Positions 52,481 to 63,785 of a DNA stretch of 64,000 nucleotides are shown here, one piece after another; positions within the stretch are counted from its first letter, which is position 1; each line of letters opens with the position of its first letter. Below the pieces are notes generated by a model, which saw only the letters and a program-made list of their open reading frames with translations, ran no database searches and had not been told where the DNA came from. The stretch is from Atrichornis clamosus (Eukaryota > Chordata > Aves > Passeriformes > Menuridae), in contig WBMZ01012047.1 of the NCBI GenBank assembly GCA_013400975.1, positions 1-64,000 of the forward strand, given 5' to 3'. The position numbers and the translations under genes were made by a program.

Positions 52481-53928
52481 CCAAAGATTCAGAATTAATT
52501 CCTTATTCCAAATAAAAAAAAACCCCACGAAAACCAAAAACGTCTGAAAACAGTCCAAGAGGCTTTTGTATTTTCCACTGTCTATACAGAATATCTAAGC
52601 TATTAATTAGGGAACCCCAGTTAAGTTTCTGAAACAAGTCATGGTGAATAGGATGTTTCTTATCCACAGAATATTTAATTACATGATATCAAACAGTTGC
52701 AGAAGATCAGATAAAATACTTTGACTCTCAAAAAACCACTTTACTGCTAGGAGACCTAAGTCCAGATCCTTATTTTAAATCAATTAGGTGTGAACTCTGC
52801 ATACTGGATGAGCGCCCTATGTGGTTCTGTTCTTTATCTCTCCAGAAAGTGTGTTCTGACTCTGAGATATGTTAAAGATAAAATAAAGCATTAAGTTACT
52901 ACAAAATATTTTTCTTCAGGTGAAAATGCATTGCCCAGTTAGCAAACACATAGATGTATTTTTTTCTACTAATTAGCTACTAAGCAGCTACTGTTGTGAG
53001 AGGCACTAGGCAAGCACGCCGGGAAAGGGTAGGTCTCTGCCCAAGAGAGAACAAAGAAGGTGCTAAAGAGACAGCATTATCCCTTTTTTAAAGGAGATAG
53101 AAAAGATGGATAGAAAGTACAAGCACCCTGGCTGGGGATGACACAAGCAGCCTGTGGTTAAACCAGGCGTTCAGTCCAGTTATTCAGTATCCCCATGCTG
53201 CAGCAACTCCAAGGCTGTTCCTCATATTAACATTTGTTTAATTCTCTTGCAATTGGCTTGCACTAAGCTTGTGAACTAGATAAAGATTAAAGAAATATAT
53301 GCCAGACACTAAAACCAGAATACTCTGTCCACTCAGCAAAATATGTGTAGGTATATCTTTGTGAGCATAAAATGATAAAAGATGTAAAAATAGTCAGAGG
53401 TGTTATAACAGCCTTAATTCCACTACTCAGTTTTAACTTTAGAAAATCCTCTCTTCACAAAGTTAGATTACAAGCTTGATTTTACTTTAGCATCTGATCC
53501 CACTCTGGTGTAAATATCTTTAGAAATAAAGGGAAAGGAAAAATGAAATACAGAGGCACAATGAAAACTCACAAAGTACTTTGAAGATAATATCACCAAA
53601 GTCCTGTACAAGAAACGTAGCATTTTGAGTGGTGTCTCATTTGTCTTCAGTGGGTTTGTGAAAATTATCTAAGGTTTATGCATGCTGCTTCTATATCTTC
53701 TGTAACAGTTTGAGAGACTTTATGATGTGGCAATTTAAAAGAAAGTGTCTGTCTTACCAACATTTTCCCCATTTCCCAACTGTCTTGTTATTTCTAGGGA
53801 ACACTCAGCAGTACATGCAACTGCATATAAATTCCTGCTCTTGCACTGGATAAGACTTGCTATACTGAAAACAACATTCAAGTTTGAGGGATACAGAGCA
53901 ACCAAATGTTGTTTGTTAGGTTTTTTTT
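52481..53928. other. AT-rich non-coding DNA, nothing recognised
   Basis: A9-CCCC junction at 52514-52526, otherwise unremarkable. The + strand 103-codon frame at 53745-54056 has no recognisable features and contains the G-run. Confidence 0.45.
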
Positions 53929-53946
53929 GGGGGGGGCGGGGAGGGG
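53929..53946 (+). repeat. G-run with quadruplex potential
   Basis: After a T8 run, the + strand reads eight G, C, four G, A, four G. This gives enough G-tracts for an intramolecular G-quadruplex with short loops. Confidence 0.8.
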
Positions 53947-56461
53947 AGTTCTGTTATTCTTCCTTGCAAGCAGCTCTTAAAAAATTCAGTGCTTCTGTAG
54001 TGCTACAAAGCTCTTCAGTAATCATAAGCCTAGTGTGGCAGCATTGCACAGAATAGGTCAGGCATTTTCCAGTCAAGTAAGTTTTCATGTTGGCTGGACA
54101 TGCAAGCCTCCAACTGGCTTGTCTCAAAAACCTGACTGATCTCTTTCCAGTTTAATTTTGCCTACAGGTGTCCAAGACTTTCTGTGGGGACTGCCCTGGG
54201 TTAACAGGCTTTATAGTTTCCCAGCTTTGTAGCCCCAGGCACCCTTGGTATCGAGACAGTTGGTTCCAGGCTTGCTGAACCTAAAGCTTCTCATTGTCCC
54301 ATTGTGGCACAGACTGCACGTCAGGCTGAACACTATGGATTAATGTGACTTGTCTTTAAACACTTACATGAGGAACCTAAATTAGAAACTGTCAGCATGG
54401 CAGATAGGGACCTACAGACTGCAGCTGAAATTGTTGCTGGATCAGATCTCCAGATTTCAACTTAATGTAAAAAAGTGTATAATCCATATACATATATATA
54501 TTGTCATCTACAATAAGACTTCTTAGGCCTCTGCTCCAAATTTTTAATTTACTTTTGTATTTTACTCTTTCTGACAAAAATTCTTCCCCCAAAAAATTTC
54601 CAGTAAAACATTTCTAAATGTCAATCTCTTTTCTGTTCTGTGACTCAATCAGATACATTCTGAGGTTCTAGATTAAAGCATTTAGTTTCATTTGAAAGAA
54701 AAATGGGATAGAATTGTGCCATCCTCATACAGAGACAGAAGGGACAGGTAGTAATTTTCACCGCTTAAAAACAACATTATCCTAAAATGCAAGTGTGTAG
54801 GAGGATAGTAAGGACAGCTTTCACGGTTATTTTCATATTGCTCCTTCTACTGGCTGCTTTTTGGGGTGGATCAGAAGTCCTTACGGATTTGTCCAAGGAA
54901 CTATCTCTCTATTCCCCTAAACAGCTGGAAGAAGATCTTTAAATTGGCATATTTTTCTGATTGTTTTTTCCCTGTTGTTGATGTCTTCGATGTTTGATTC
55001 AAATCATTCATCCAAACTACAAAAGCACAGAAGTATAGACCATGGATACTGATTTTGATCTGTGTTTTGCAGTTGTCCAGAACTGAGGATTATTATTTTG
55101 GGCTTGTCCATGACATACCTAGCTAGCCTGGGAAGTCTAGAAATTTGGCTATAAATCTTGAGAGTACAAACTGTTTTCTGCTATTTCCAGAATCTTGAGG
55201 TATGGTTAGACCACAAATACCACACAAATTGCCACATCTCAGAATTTTGATCCTTCTATTCCTCAACATAATTGAAAGACATATAAGACATAGGCATGAT
55301 AATAAAAGCTCAGTCACTTAAACAGCATTTTCTAGTCTTTGGCAATTTTTTTCATCATCCATTAGGTTAAAAAAAATAGAGGTGTTTGCTTTCAGCTGAT
55401 GTTCAATACAAATATTATCATAGTTTGCTTCCTCTAAGTTTAACTAGTGTGTATAAGTTTTAATCAATGTCCTTTGAATTTCCATTCTCAAGGCCAGACT
55501 CCCTGGTACAGTTGTACTCCTTTGTGCCAATTCAACAATGAAAAGCAGTTGCAAACCTGGTTAAATCTGTAAGCAAGCTCAGATTCATAATTCTTCTGCA
55601 CAGACAGCATGGCTCAAAATATCTGGACAGTTACAGCGTGCACGACCTGTCTGCTCTCTGCTGCTTTTGCACATTGACAATACAGCCCCTGTTAGGCTTT
55701 CAAGAGAGAGAAGTATGAGCTTTGAGTAAATGATGATCCCAAATAAAAAAGACTTAAATCCCTTCTTTTGAGAGCTTGGCCAAAGCACGCCTAAGAGGCC
55801 AACCTATAATCTAAAAAATAAGGAAAACTCTGGAATGGGTCAGCAGGGCCCCTTTATAGTTTAACTATTATGCTGGTTTGGATTTTGGCAATCTTTGGGA
55901 TTTCATATATCACTCAGTGCCAACTGATAGCCTGTGAGTTGAATCAGTATTTAGCCTATTTGTGGTTCCATCCTTTTTTTTCCCACTAGATTGCTGTGGA
56001 ACTTATGGTTCTCATTTGAACTTGTTTTTATACTTCTGCCAGTTGTTGAATATTTCCCCATCCCCCTTTGTCAATAGGATTTAATATATTTTATGTTTTT
56101 TTAATGAATATGTCTTTTGTTTAGCAAGTTTCCAACACTGTAGGCAGACTTCCTCACTCCTTTTAATGTTTCTGAAATAGGGTGGCGCTTTGAAGAAAGG
56201 TCTTTTAAATTGATTACTGGTCTTCATCTTTTGTGTAAATATCTTACTGGTTTAGTCTTCATGGCTTTTCCTGATTTCTTAGACAAATACACCATACCTA
56301 TTACACAAGCATTCAATCACAAATTCTTTACTTCTCCATGGGTTTCATGTATATTTTATCCCATGGGTCTAAAACGTGTTAAGCAGAAAACCAGAGATGA
56401 ATATTATTGAATATTATTCTTGCAACATAAGTAATTCATGCCACATCTATATCTTAACATG
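53947..56461. other. AT-rich non-coding DNA, nothing recognised
   Basis: Short TA-rich stretch at about 54484-54501. Frames are all below 70 codons. No gene or repeat family recognised. Confidence 0.45.
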
Positions 56462-57009
56462 TGTTGTGGCTTAACCCTGGCAGGGAGCTCAGCCTCACAC
56501 AGCCACTTGCTCCACTCCATGGGATGGGAGACAGAATCAGAAGAGTAAAGGTGAGACAACTCCTGGGGTGAGTTAAAAGCAATTTAATAGGTAAAGAAAA
56601 AGCTGTGCATGCAAGCCAAGCAAAACAAAACATTAACTTACTATTTCCCATCAGCAGGCAGGAAAACAGGGCTCCATCACATATAAACATAACTTGGGAA
56701 GACAAATGCTGTAACTTTGAACATCATCTCTGCTTCCTTCTTTTGCTGCAAGCTCTATATGCTGAGCATAACGCCATATGGTATGGGATATCAGTTGGGG
56801 TCAGCTGTCCTGGCTATTTCCCCTCCCAACTCCTCGTGCACCTTCAGCCTCCTTCCTGGTGAGGTGGGGTGAGAAGCAGAAAAGAACTTGACATTGTGGA
56901 AGAACCGCTTGAAACTCCCTGGATTTTCAACATTGTTTCCAGCACGAATCCAAAACACAGCCCCACACCAGCTACTGTGAAAAAAATTATCCCAGCCAAA
57001 CCCAGTACA
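56462..57009 (-). mobile_element. Solo LTR of an avian ERVL-type endogenous retrovirus
   Basis: About 548 bp bounded by TG and CA (TGTTGTGGCTTAACC at the left, GCCAAACCCAGTACA at the right). Read on the minus strand it begins TGTACTGGGTTTGGCTGG and ends GGTTAAGCCACAACA, the termini of a very common bird LTR family that I recognise as ERVL-like. A variant polyadenylation signal ATTAAA lies on the minus strand at 56588-56583, as expected near the R region. No internal retroviral genes flank it, so it is a solo LTR left by recombination. Flanking 5-mers (ACATG and ATCTG) do not form a clean target-site duplication, which fits age or rearrangement. Confidence 0.85.
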
Positions 57010-57145
57010 ATCTGTCACCTATTTTTCTAAACAGTGCTGGGATCCTGTCCTGAGAAGTATAAGGTTTATGTGGGAAGTAAAGCATGTATAAACTGGTAAA
57101 CTAGGAAAAAAGTTTTATCCTCACACATCACTTTTCAAGTTTTAC
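57010..57145. other. Short spacer between two LTRs
   Basis: About 136 bp of AT-rich sequence with no recognisable feature. Confidence 0.6.
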
Positions 57146-58283
57146 TCCTCATTGTTGTGAATGAGTGTTTTAAGATCACTCAAGGAATCACCCGCAAAGG
57201 TTATCAGCAAAAACAGGTTTAATATAAAAGTAAAACCATGACAAAGTTTGTTGGCAAGGTTCACTGTACTGCTTGCTAGATGGTTAAGGTACACAGAAAA
57301 AAAGCCAACAAAAATCCAAATATCAATCAATCCAAACCAAAATAAACCCAAAACTATCTACATGAAAACTGGAGGGTTGGTGGTTGGGGGGAAGGCTGAG
57401 AAATGGATAGGAAGAGGTAAGGATAAAAAGGAATATGGAAGACCCTCCTGTTGAGTCACAAGGTTCAGAGTAGACCCCAGTGCTAAACTGAGTCTGGACT
57501 TGACCAACATTTTATGCCTAAGGGCCCAAATGCACACTTAATTGATAGTGTAAGTTAAGCGATTTAGCAAAAGATTAATGTAAAGTTTACTGTATCACAG
57601 TGGTACGTCACAGGCCTGACTTACCACAGATCCAAACGACTTAAGAGTCTAGAACAATATTCCGAGTACATTTGCTCTAGCATATTCACGCTCACATACC
57701 CACAGATCTAAAAGTCTGTAGGAGGCACATACGTGAAAAATTCCCCTTTGAATTCAATGAAGTACTCACTTCAGATGCCCTTTCATCTTCTCAGTGGGTG
57801 AAGGGTTGAGCCACGAGGGATGGATCCTCAGCCCAGGATCCATCGTTGTTCAGCGATCCTCTGAGTACAGCAAGATTGAGAGTTCACTGGCTCTGAGGGA
57901 GATGTTGGTCACAGCCTGCTGACAGCCAGGAAAGTTCAAAGGGTTTCACTTTGGACTGATGTTTATAGAGTCGCAAGAGAGTGGGCTTTAGTCATAGTAA
58001 TTTTCCATCCTGGCTGCAATTCAGGTTGGTAACTTTCATTGAAAGTTTGAAAACAAAAATATTATTCCACTTAGGTTGTTGTTAAGGCAAGAAAAATAAG
58101 TTTCCAAGGCAGTTTGTTAAAAAACAGGAGCTCGTTAGCACAAGTCCCTGGTAGCAGACAGCATCTCTGACAAGCTCAAGAGGAGCTGAGCCCAGCTGCT
58201 GTCCATCAAGGTCAAGGACTAGCAAGCATTTCTGAGATCATAGTGTGGCGTGAGGAGGCGGGGTGGATGCACCACCATCCTCA
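57146..58283 (-). mobile_element. Probable ERV solo LTR with 6-bp target duplication
   Basis: A second LTR-like unit runs from 57152/57153 (T)TGTTGTGAATGAG to 58277 (GGTGGATGCACCACCA). The flanks are TCCTCA at 57146-57151 and TCCTCA at 58278-58283, a perfect 6-bp direct repeat of the size made by ERVK-type (betaretrovirus-like) integration. The ends are partly inverted (TTGTTGTG versus the reverse complement TGGTGGTG). The minus strand carries an ATTAAA polyadenylation-type signal at 57223-57218 and a GATGGATCC/GGATCCATC hairpin at 57819-57844. It holds no gag, pol or env coding. The composition has more retained CpG than its surroundings, suggesting a fairly young insertion (inference). The one-base ambiguity at the left end is unresolved. 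Confidence 0.68.
57819..57844. repeat. 9-bp-arm hairpin inside the LTR
   Basis: GATGGATCC (57819-57827), 8-nt loop TCAGCCCA, GGATCCATC (57836-57844). Perfect arms. Confidence 0.85.
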
Positions 58284-61200
58284 CTTAGGGATTCTGACAT
58301 CCTTTGGAAGTGTTTTTCGTCTTTGAAGTGGGGTTTCACAGAAAGCAGACAAGAGATATTGTGACAAGATGATAGTTAAAATAATTATCGCAATTTTAAT
58401 AATACAATTCCACAAAATGTTTTGCTATTTCTCCTTAATCATTTTCTGAGGAAGAAACTGGCATGAGATAAAAACACTATCTGCACCTTGATGCTTTTTC
58501 CTGCCTTTAGCTTTTCTTCTAAGAAGTTTTTCTTCACTCATATTAATTATTGAAAATAGGTGCCTTAGGCTGAATTATTAGACATAGGGGAAATGAGATT
58601 TAAAAAAAATCCAACCAAAACGTTGGTTTGTTTTAGTTGTTCTGTTTCTAATATGTATTCTTATTAATTAATTTGATTAGGACTGATAATGAACATTAAT
58701 TTTTATTTGGAGGTGGTGGCTTGGTTGCTCACTAGTATCTATTTATTTTGCAGAGGTGATCCAGAATTATGTCTTGGATTAAAATATGTAATTGTAACTT
58801 AATTAGTTATTCAGTATGTCACTTACTTCATGTCATGTTCTAAGAGAAAATGTGTAAGTTTTCTACTTTAGAAGTTAAAATACTGAAAAAGTCATATTGG
58901 TTTTGGAACTTCTGCTGGGTTTGGCGTAAGATTTTAGTATGCTTTGTTGAGTTTGGAAACTTGATTTGAATATATCTCTGAAAAAGCTCTTAGCATATTT
59001 GGGGATAAATTCTGGCCCTACTGAAGCTGATGGCAAGACTCCAATTGAACATTAGCAGTGCAGGATTTCGTTCTTGCTATATACCAAGTTTTGACATCCA
59101 TATTAAGAGGAAGTGAATCACATGCTAGAAGTACTTATTTTCCCTATTGGCTATAAAAGAAATCTACCACAGATGTGGCTGAAGTTAGGTGAGGTGAACT
59201 CATTCAAAGCAACTGAGACATCTATCTTTCATTGCACTACAGATATATGAAAATATATGAAACAAAGCCCTCAGAAATGCTACTTATACTTGTATTTTTA
59301 TATTAGCTATGAGCTTGGTTTTGATCCATGATTTTTTTTCTTCCAGAAGGTGGAAAAATACAGTACAACAAGAGGCTTTCTAATAGAAAGTGTTTAAGAA
59401 GTCTTGAGCACAAGCTTTGGGTTAGCAGTTAACACACACACATGTATAGACACACATAAAACTGTGTAGGGATATTACAATACACAGTTGCCAGTAGATT
59501 ATAAGTGCTCTTGTGTCACCTTTGGTAATTTTGTTGTTACACATCTTCATATACAAAAGTTTTAAAGTTGGATTTGAAGGGGGATGTTTAAGTTGTGAGA
59601 GAATATTTATAAGACTATCAGTGTAAAAATTAAGCTTGAAATAAAATGTGAGGAGAATTGAAAGCAAGTCAGGTCTCTTAACACTTGAAAGTGGTAGGTT
59701 GAATAAGCAACTGTCAGCTGTGTATGCAAGACAAGGAACATGCTTCTTGCTCTGTTTTATGGAACATCAAATGGGAAGATACAAAAAAAAGGAAGTAATA
59801 GAAACAAAGTGATGAACCAAGAGCAGTATTATTCTGAACATAGCAAGTTGTGGTGAATCAGAATAAAAGATGTCATCACATTAAGACACAAGCCTTACCT
59901 TCGTATATGGGTTGCAAAGGCTGTATTTTATATTTTAGGCATATTATTTGGGTGTAATCTTGAAGCTAGAGGAGAAAAAGTAGAGCAGGGAATGAAAACT
60001 TAGAGTGATATTTTAATTCATCTAAAAGTTTAGAATGTAAGTGCAGATCTGTGAAACAACAGAATAGTGATGCTGCTAGAATTTGTTTCCTCAGGGACAC
60101 GAAATAGGGGCAAGAGAAAGGAATGAGAGACAATAAACAGTAAAAAAAAACCCCAAAAGAAACAGGAGAGATCAGAAAAAAATGAAGGAAGATAGAACTG
60201 GTGATAGTGTTCTATAAGCTGACAGGTCTGGCAAAATAAAAGTGCAGTCCTTGCTCAAGAAATTTGCTAAAAATGATCACTTCTTAACGATGAGGAGATC
60301 CACGGTGGGGAAAGGCAAGGTGAGCATAAAAAGAGCCTTTTAAGTGGTAAATATTTTAAAGAAGACTATTCTACCTTTGAAATAGGTCACAAAATAGGAG
60401 GAATTTTTTTTTAAAAAGAGGAAAAGAGAAAATTCTGTGTCTGTAACAAGAGGGCAGGACGAAAAAGTAAGCTGAAAAGAGAGTAAAGTGGGGGGGTTTA
60501 AAGCCTTTATGTCTTGGAAAGAGACAAAGAGGACTTATGAAATGTAAGAAGCTGGGGCAGAAGAAAGGAGAGGGTCAAAGATGGAGTCCAACAGCGAGAA
60601 ATCATCTTTAGCAAATGTTATGTATGACCTTGCCTCTGATTCATTTAATTACAGATATTAATGTACCTACACAGAAAAAGTGAAATATTTTTTCTTACTA
60701 CACTGTAAGTGGAAACTTTTTTTCTAGGAAAGGAGAACAATCGTTATTTCTCTTGGCACACACTTTAATAACATTAATCATGGTGAACTCTTTTAGTATT
60801 ACTGTGAGTAAAATATAATCCACCAGGAATTCCACTGTAATTAAACTAATTTCATCCATATTTGTTACTTTATATTGACATTTCTTTTTCTTTTCTTTCT
60901 GATCCGTTTGCAGCTTGCTTTACACACTCATCACAAAGGTCAGCATAGTTTAATGTATTCAATATAAAATTTTTAATGGGAAATCAGACAGTTTATAAAA
61001 GAAAAGGATTGTCTCTATTGACCAGTAATGACATTTCAAATTTGACTATCCTCTAAAACTTCTTCATGGCAGTGCAGTGTTCTCTTAGCTCCACAGAGGC
61101 TTGGTGCTCCTATCCAGATTGTGTTAGTGACTACAGAAAATTACATTCATCCTAGTCTGGATGAAAACACCCCAAGAACATCCATTTTCTATTTGGTATC

Positions 61201-63528
61201 TATTCAGTCATCTCAGAAGTGAATTGAAGTGTCTGTGTACCACTTCTAACATACTTTAAGAAGCCAGACTCTGCCCTTCAGCACCAAGAAAACAGTATTT
61301 CTTTGATTTTACATCTCACCTCCATGATTGCAAGCCACACCTTATACAGCAAATCAAATTCAAACTTTGCTTCTGTGTCCTCATAAACAAGCAATATGAA
61401 CATGGATATGATTAGGTGAAAATCTTTTAGGGTAGAAAAATCCTTGCTCTCATATAATGGGTACAACCCCATAGATCTCCAATATGTTATTACAAATTTG
61501 GTGGCATGGGAGTCACTATTCTAGCTGCAGAGCTCCGGCTAAATGGTGACTTAAAGTAAGGTTTTAGAAAGGTCTCTGAACATTAAATGCAGCTATCCTG
61601 CAGAGAGAATAAAACCTTGAATTAAAGAAAGAGCAGCCCCTGAGGTGAAATGTTCTGTGTACTGAAGATGATAAAACTTACTCACGATCTAAGGTAAATA
61701 GAAAATATTTCAGAATCAAAATTACTCCAGAATATTCTGATATGCCTTGTATTTTAGCTTAGCAGGGTCAGCTGCCATGGAAAAGTATCAACAACCATCA
61801 CATAAATTTGTGGAAACAGCTACTACCCAAATATCTCTGTTTGGAAATCTAGGTCATTCAGTCACAGTTATGAGCTGCATTAGAAATATAGTAATCTTCA
61901 ACCTGCAGCACACCCAGAAGAGTCTTTTTTCAAAGGTAGAGCAGTGACCTACTTCTTTCCTGCAATAACCGAGTAGCTAGAGAACACTGGAAAAAGGAAA
62001 TTTGGGCTTTAACTCTTCTTGACCAGATGGGGGTTTAACTAATAGCACTTTGATCTCAGGAGTGTGACCTAATCACCTCAGTATGAGATATTTGGGACAC
62101 GGAAGAAGTGCAACATCTCCTCCACTGAGAATGAGATGGGTATGGAAAGAGCAAAAGGCCACATTCTGATGGGAAGGAACAGATTAGAGTTCCTGATCTT
62201 GTTCCTTGAAAGGTTTTCTATACTATGTTTTTCAAATAAAGAACAAATGGTGGGATTCAGACCTCAGATTAATATGACTGCATTTATCTGTCCTCATGTA
62301 GGTGTCTATAAGCAATGTAGATAGAAAACTTCCCCTAACCCTGTTGGAATTGTAGTAAGCACAGTCAGCAGGACCCCTGGCACAGCTGGCAAAATACCTA
62401 CTCTAGAATCAAGCAAATCACTCCCTAGGGTTATGTGATCTGAGCTCTTCTGTGCATCCAATGTCTTAATCTGTAAACTGGCTGCCTGGCTTTCCCCTGA
62501 GGCTCCCTGAAGCAGGAAATTTTCCTGTCCCAGACTCAACAGACCTATGACTACTTCGAGTTTCCTTCCTGCTCTGCCTCTTTATGTCTCATGTCTCTCA
62601 TGCACCAAACTCCTCTGCAGTAATGGTTTGAGGGAAAACAAAAATTGAGTCCTCAGGCAGAAAATGCAAGTCTGGTAGCTGGGGAAGGTGGGAACTGAGT
62701 ATAGCAATCTGCTCAGGCTAAGGAGAGTCTCGACTCCAAGCCTCACAGTCCCCAGGTAACTGTTAATCACTAAATAAAGGATGGGGTTTGACTTCTCCTT
62801 TAGTCAGTAAGCAGGCAGACCAAGGGTATGTACCATAATGAGAAGGTTTGGTGCACAGCTAACAACTCAGTCTTGGAAGCCTTGGGCAGGATGCCAGTAC
62901 TGATCTGCCTAAACCTGGAGCACAGAAAAGCTTGGAAAGAAAATGTCTCTTTTTGTATTTCTTTTTTTCTATTTCCTTTGCAGTCTTACAGTCCATATTG
63001 TAAAATAAATGATTGTTTGCTAGATTGTTTTTTCATGGAAGTCAGGTGCTTGCACTGTAAGTTAGACAGCACTTAGGAGAGCTACTCTATCCTAGAATGT
63101 ACAGATTTTGTAGAGACCTGGCTTATAAAGAGAATATTTTTATGCTTTTTTTTCTGGAAAGTGGAAATACACATAAATACATATCTACATCGATATAAAA
63201 ATAATTGCCTTTTCAGAAAGATACACTGAAGATTCATCTTCTTATTTCTTTGTTTTACATTTGCCCACAATTAAAAAATGGCAAAGCAAAATAATTGTGT
63301 GGAAGAATAGGTCATATTTATTTTGGTAATTGTTTCAACATCCAAATTCAGCAATCATGCCTTATTTCTATTGCAGCTGTGATGGGGTACCTCTGCTACA
63401 AGCCAGATACTTGCTAATCTGGAAGTGGTGCAAATAGAATGAAAGGATCAGAAAGCTTGTCATATAACTAATAAGGAAAAAAAAAAACCAAACAAAAGAA
63501 CAATATCAAGAATTATTTCAGCACTGAA
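58284..63528. other. AT-rich non-coding DNA, nothing recognised
   Basis: No gene recognised. Holds a short CA repeat near 59431-59456, an A9-CCCC junction at 60142-60154 and a purine-rich stretch near 60370-60600. All open frames are below 85 codons. Confidence 0.45.
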
Positions 63529-63720
63529 ATGGAACCTTTGAAGATGAGTGCCAATGAAAACATCAGTGTGAAAGGTTTTTTAAGCATTTCTGGAAGATTA
63601 GAAGCAGAAGGATTTGATGTGCCTGTAAGGATAATAAACCAGAGTTTAGGAAATACTGTTCCTGTGCTTCATGCTGGTGTAAGGCATATACAATTTGCCC
63701 CATTTCCTATACCTACTTGA
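63529..63720 (+). other. 63-codon ORF, unrecognised, doubtful
   Basis: An ATG-to-TGA frame with rather balanced codon use for this AT-rich region. The last third has an asparagine and then, further on, a G-x-R-x-x-Q pattern followed five residues later by P-I. This spacing recalls the last conserved motif of trimeric dUTPases. The catalytic aspartate region is not present and the frame is very short, so the likeness is probably chance. It lies 65 bp outside the LTR that follows and is on the opposite strand, so it is not part of that element. No promoter or splice structure is evident. Confidence 0.15.
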
Positions 63721-63785
63721 AAAAGTCATTCTTTCAAAGTGTTTTTGAATTCAGTAGAATTTCTCATATCACTGACTTGTCAAAG
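63721..63785. other. Short flank before the third LTR
   Basis: AT-rich; nothing recognised. The last six bases, TCAAAG, would be one arm of the integration-site duplication of the LTR that follows. Confidence 0.5.

Noticed and set aside
56454..57018. Short ORFs across the first LTR
   Set aside because: They lie in LTR sequence, which in this family is non-coding; no retroviral protein motif is seen.
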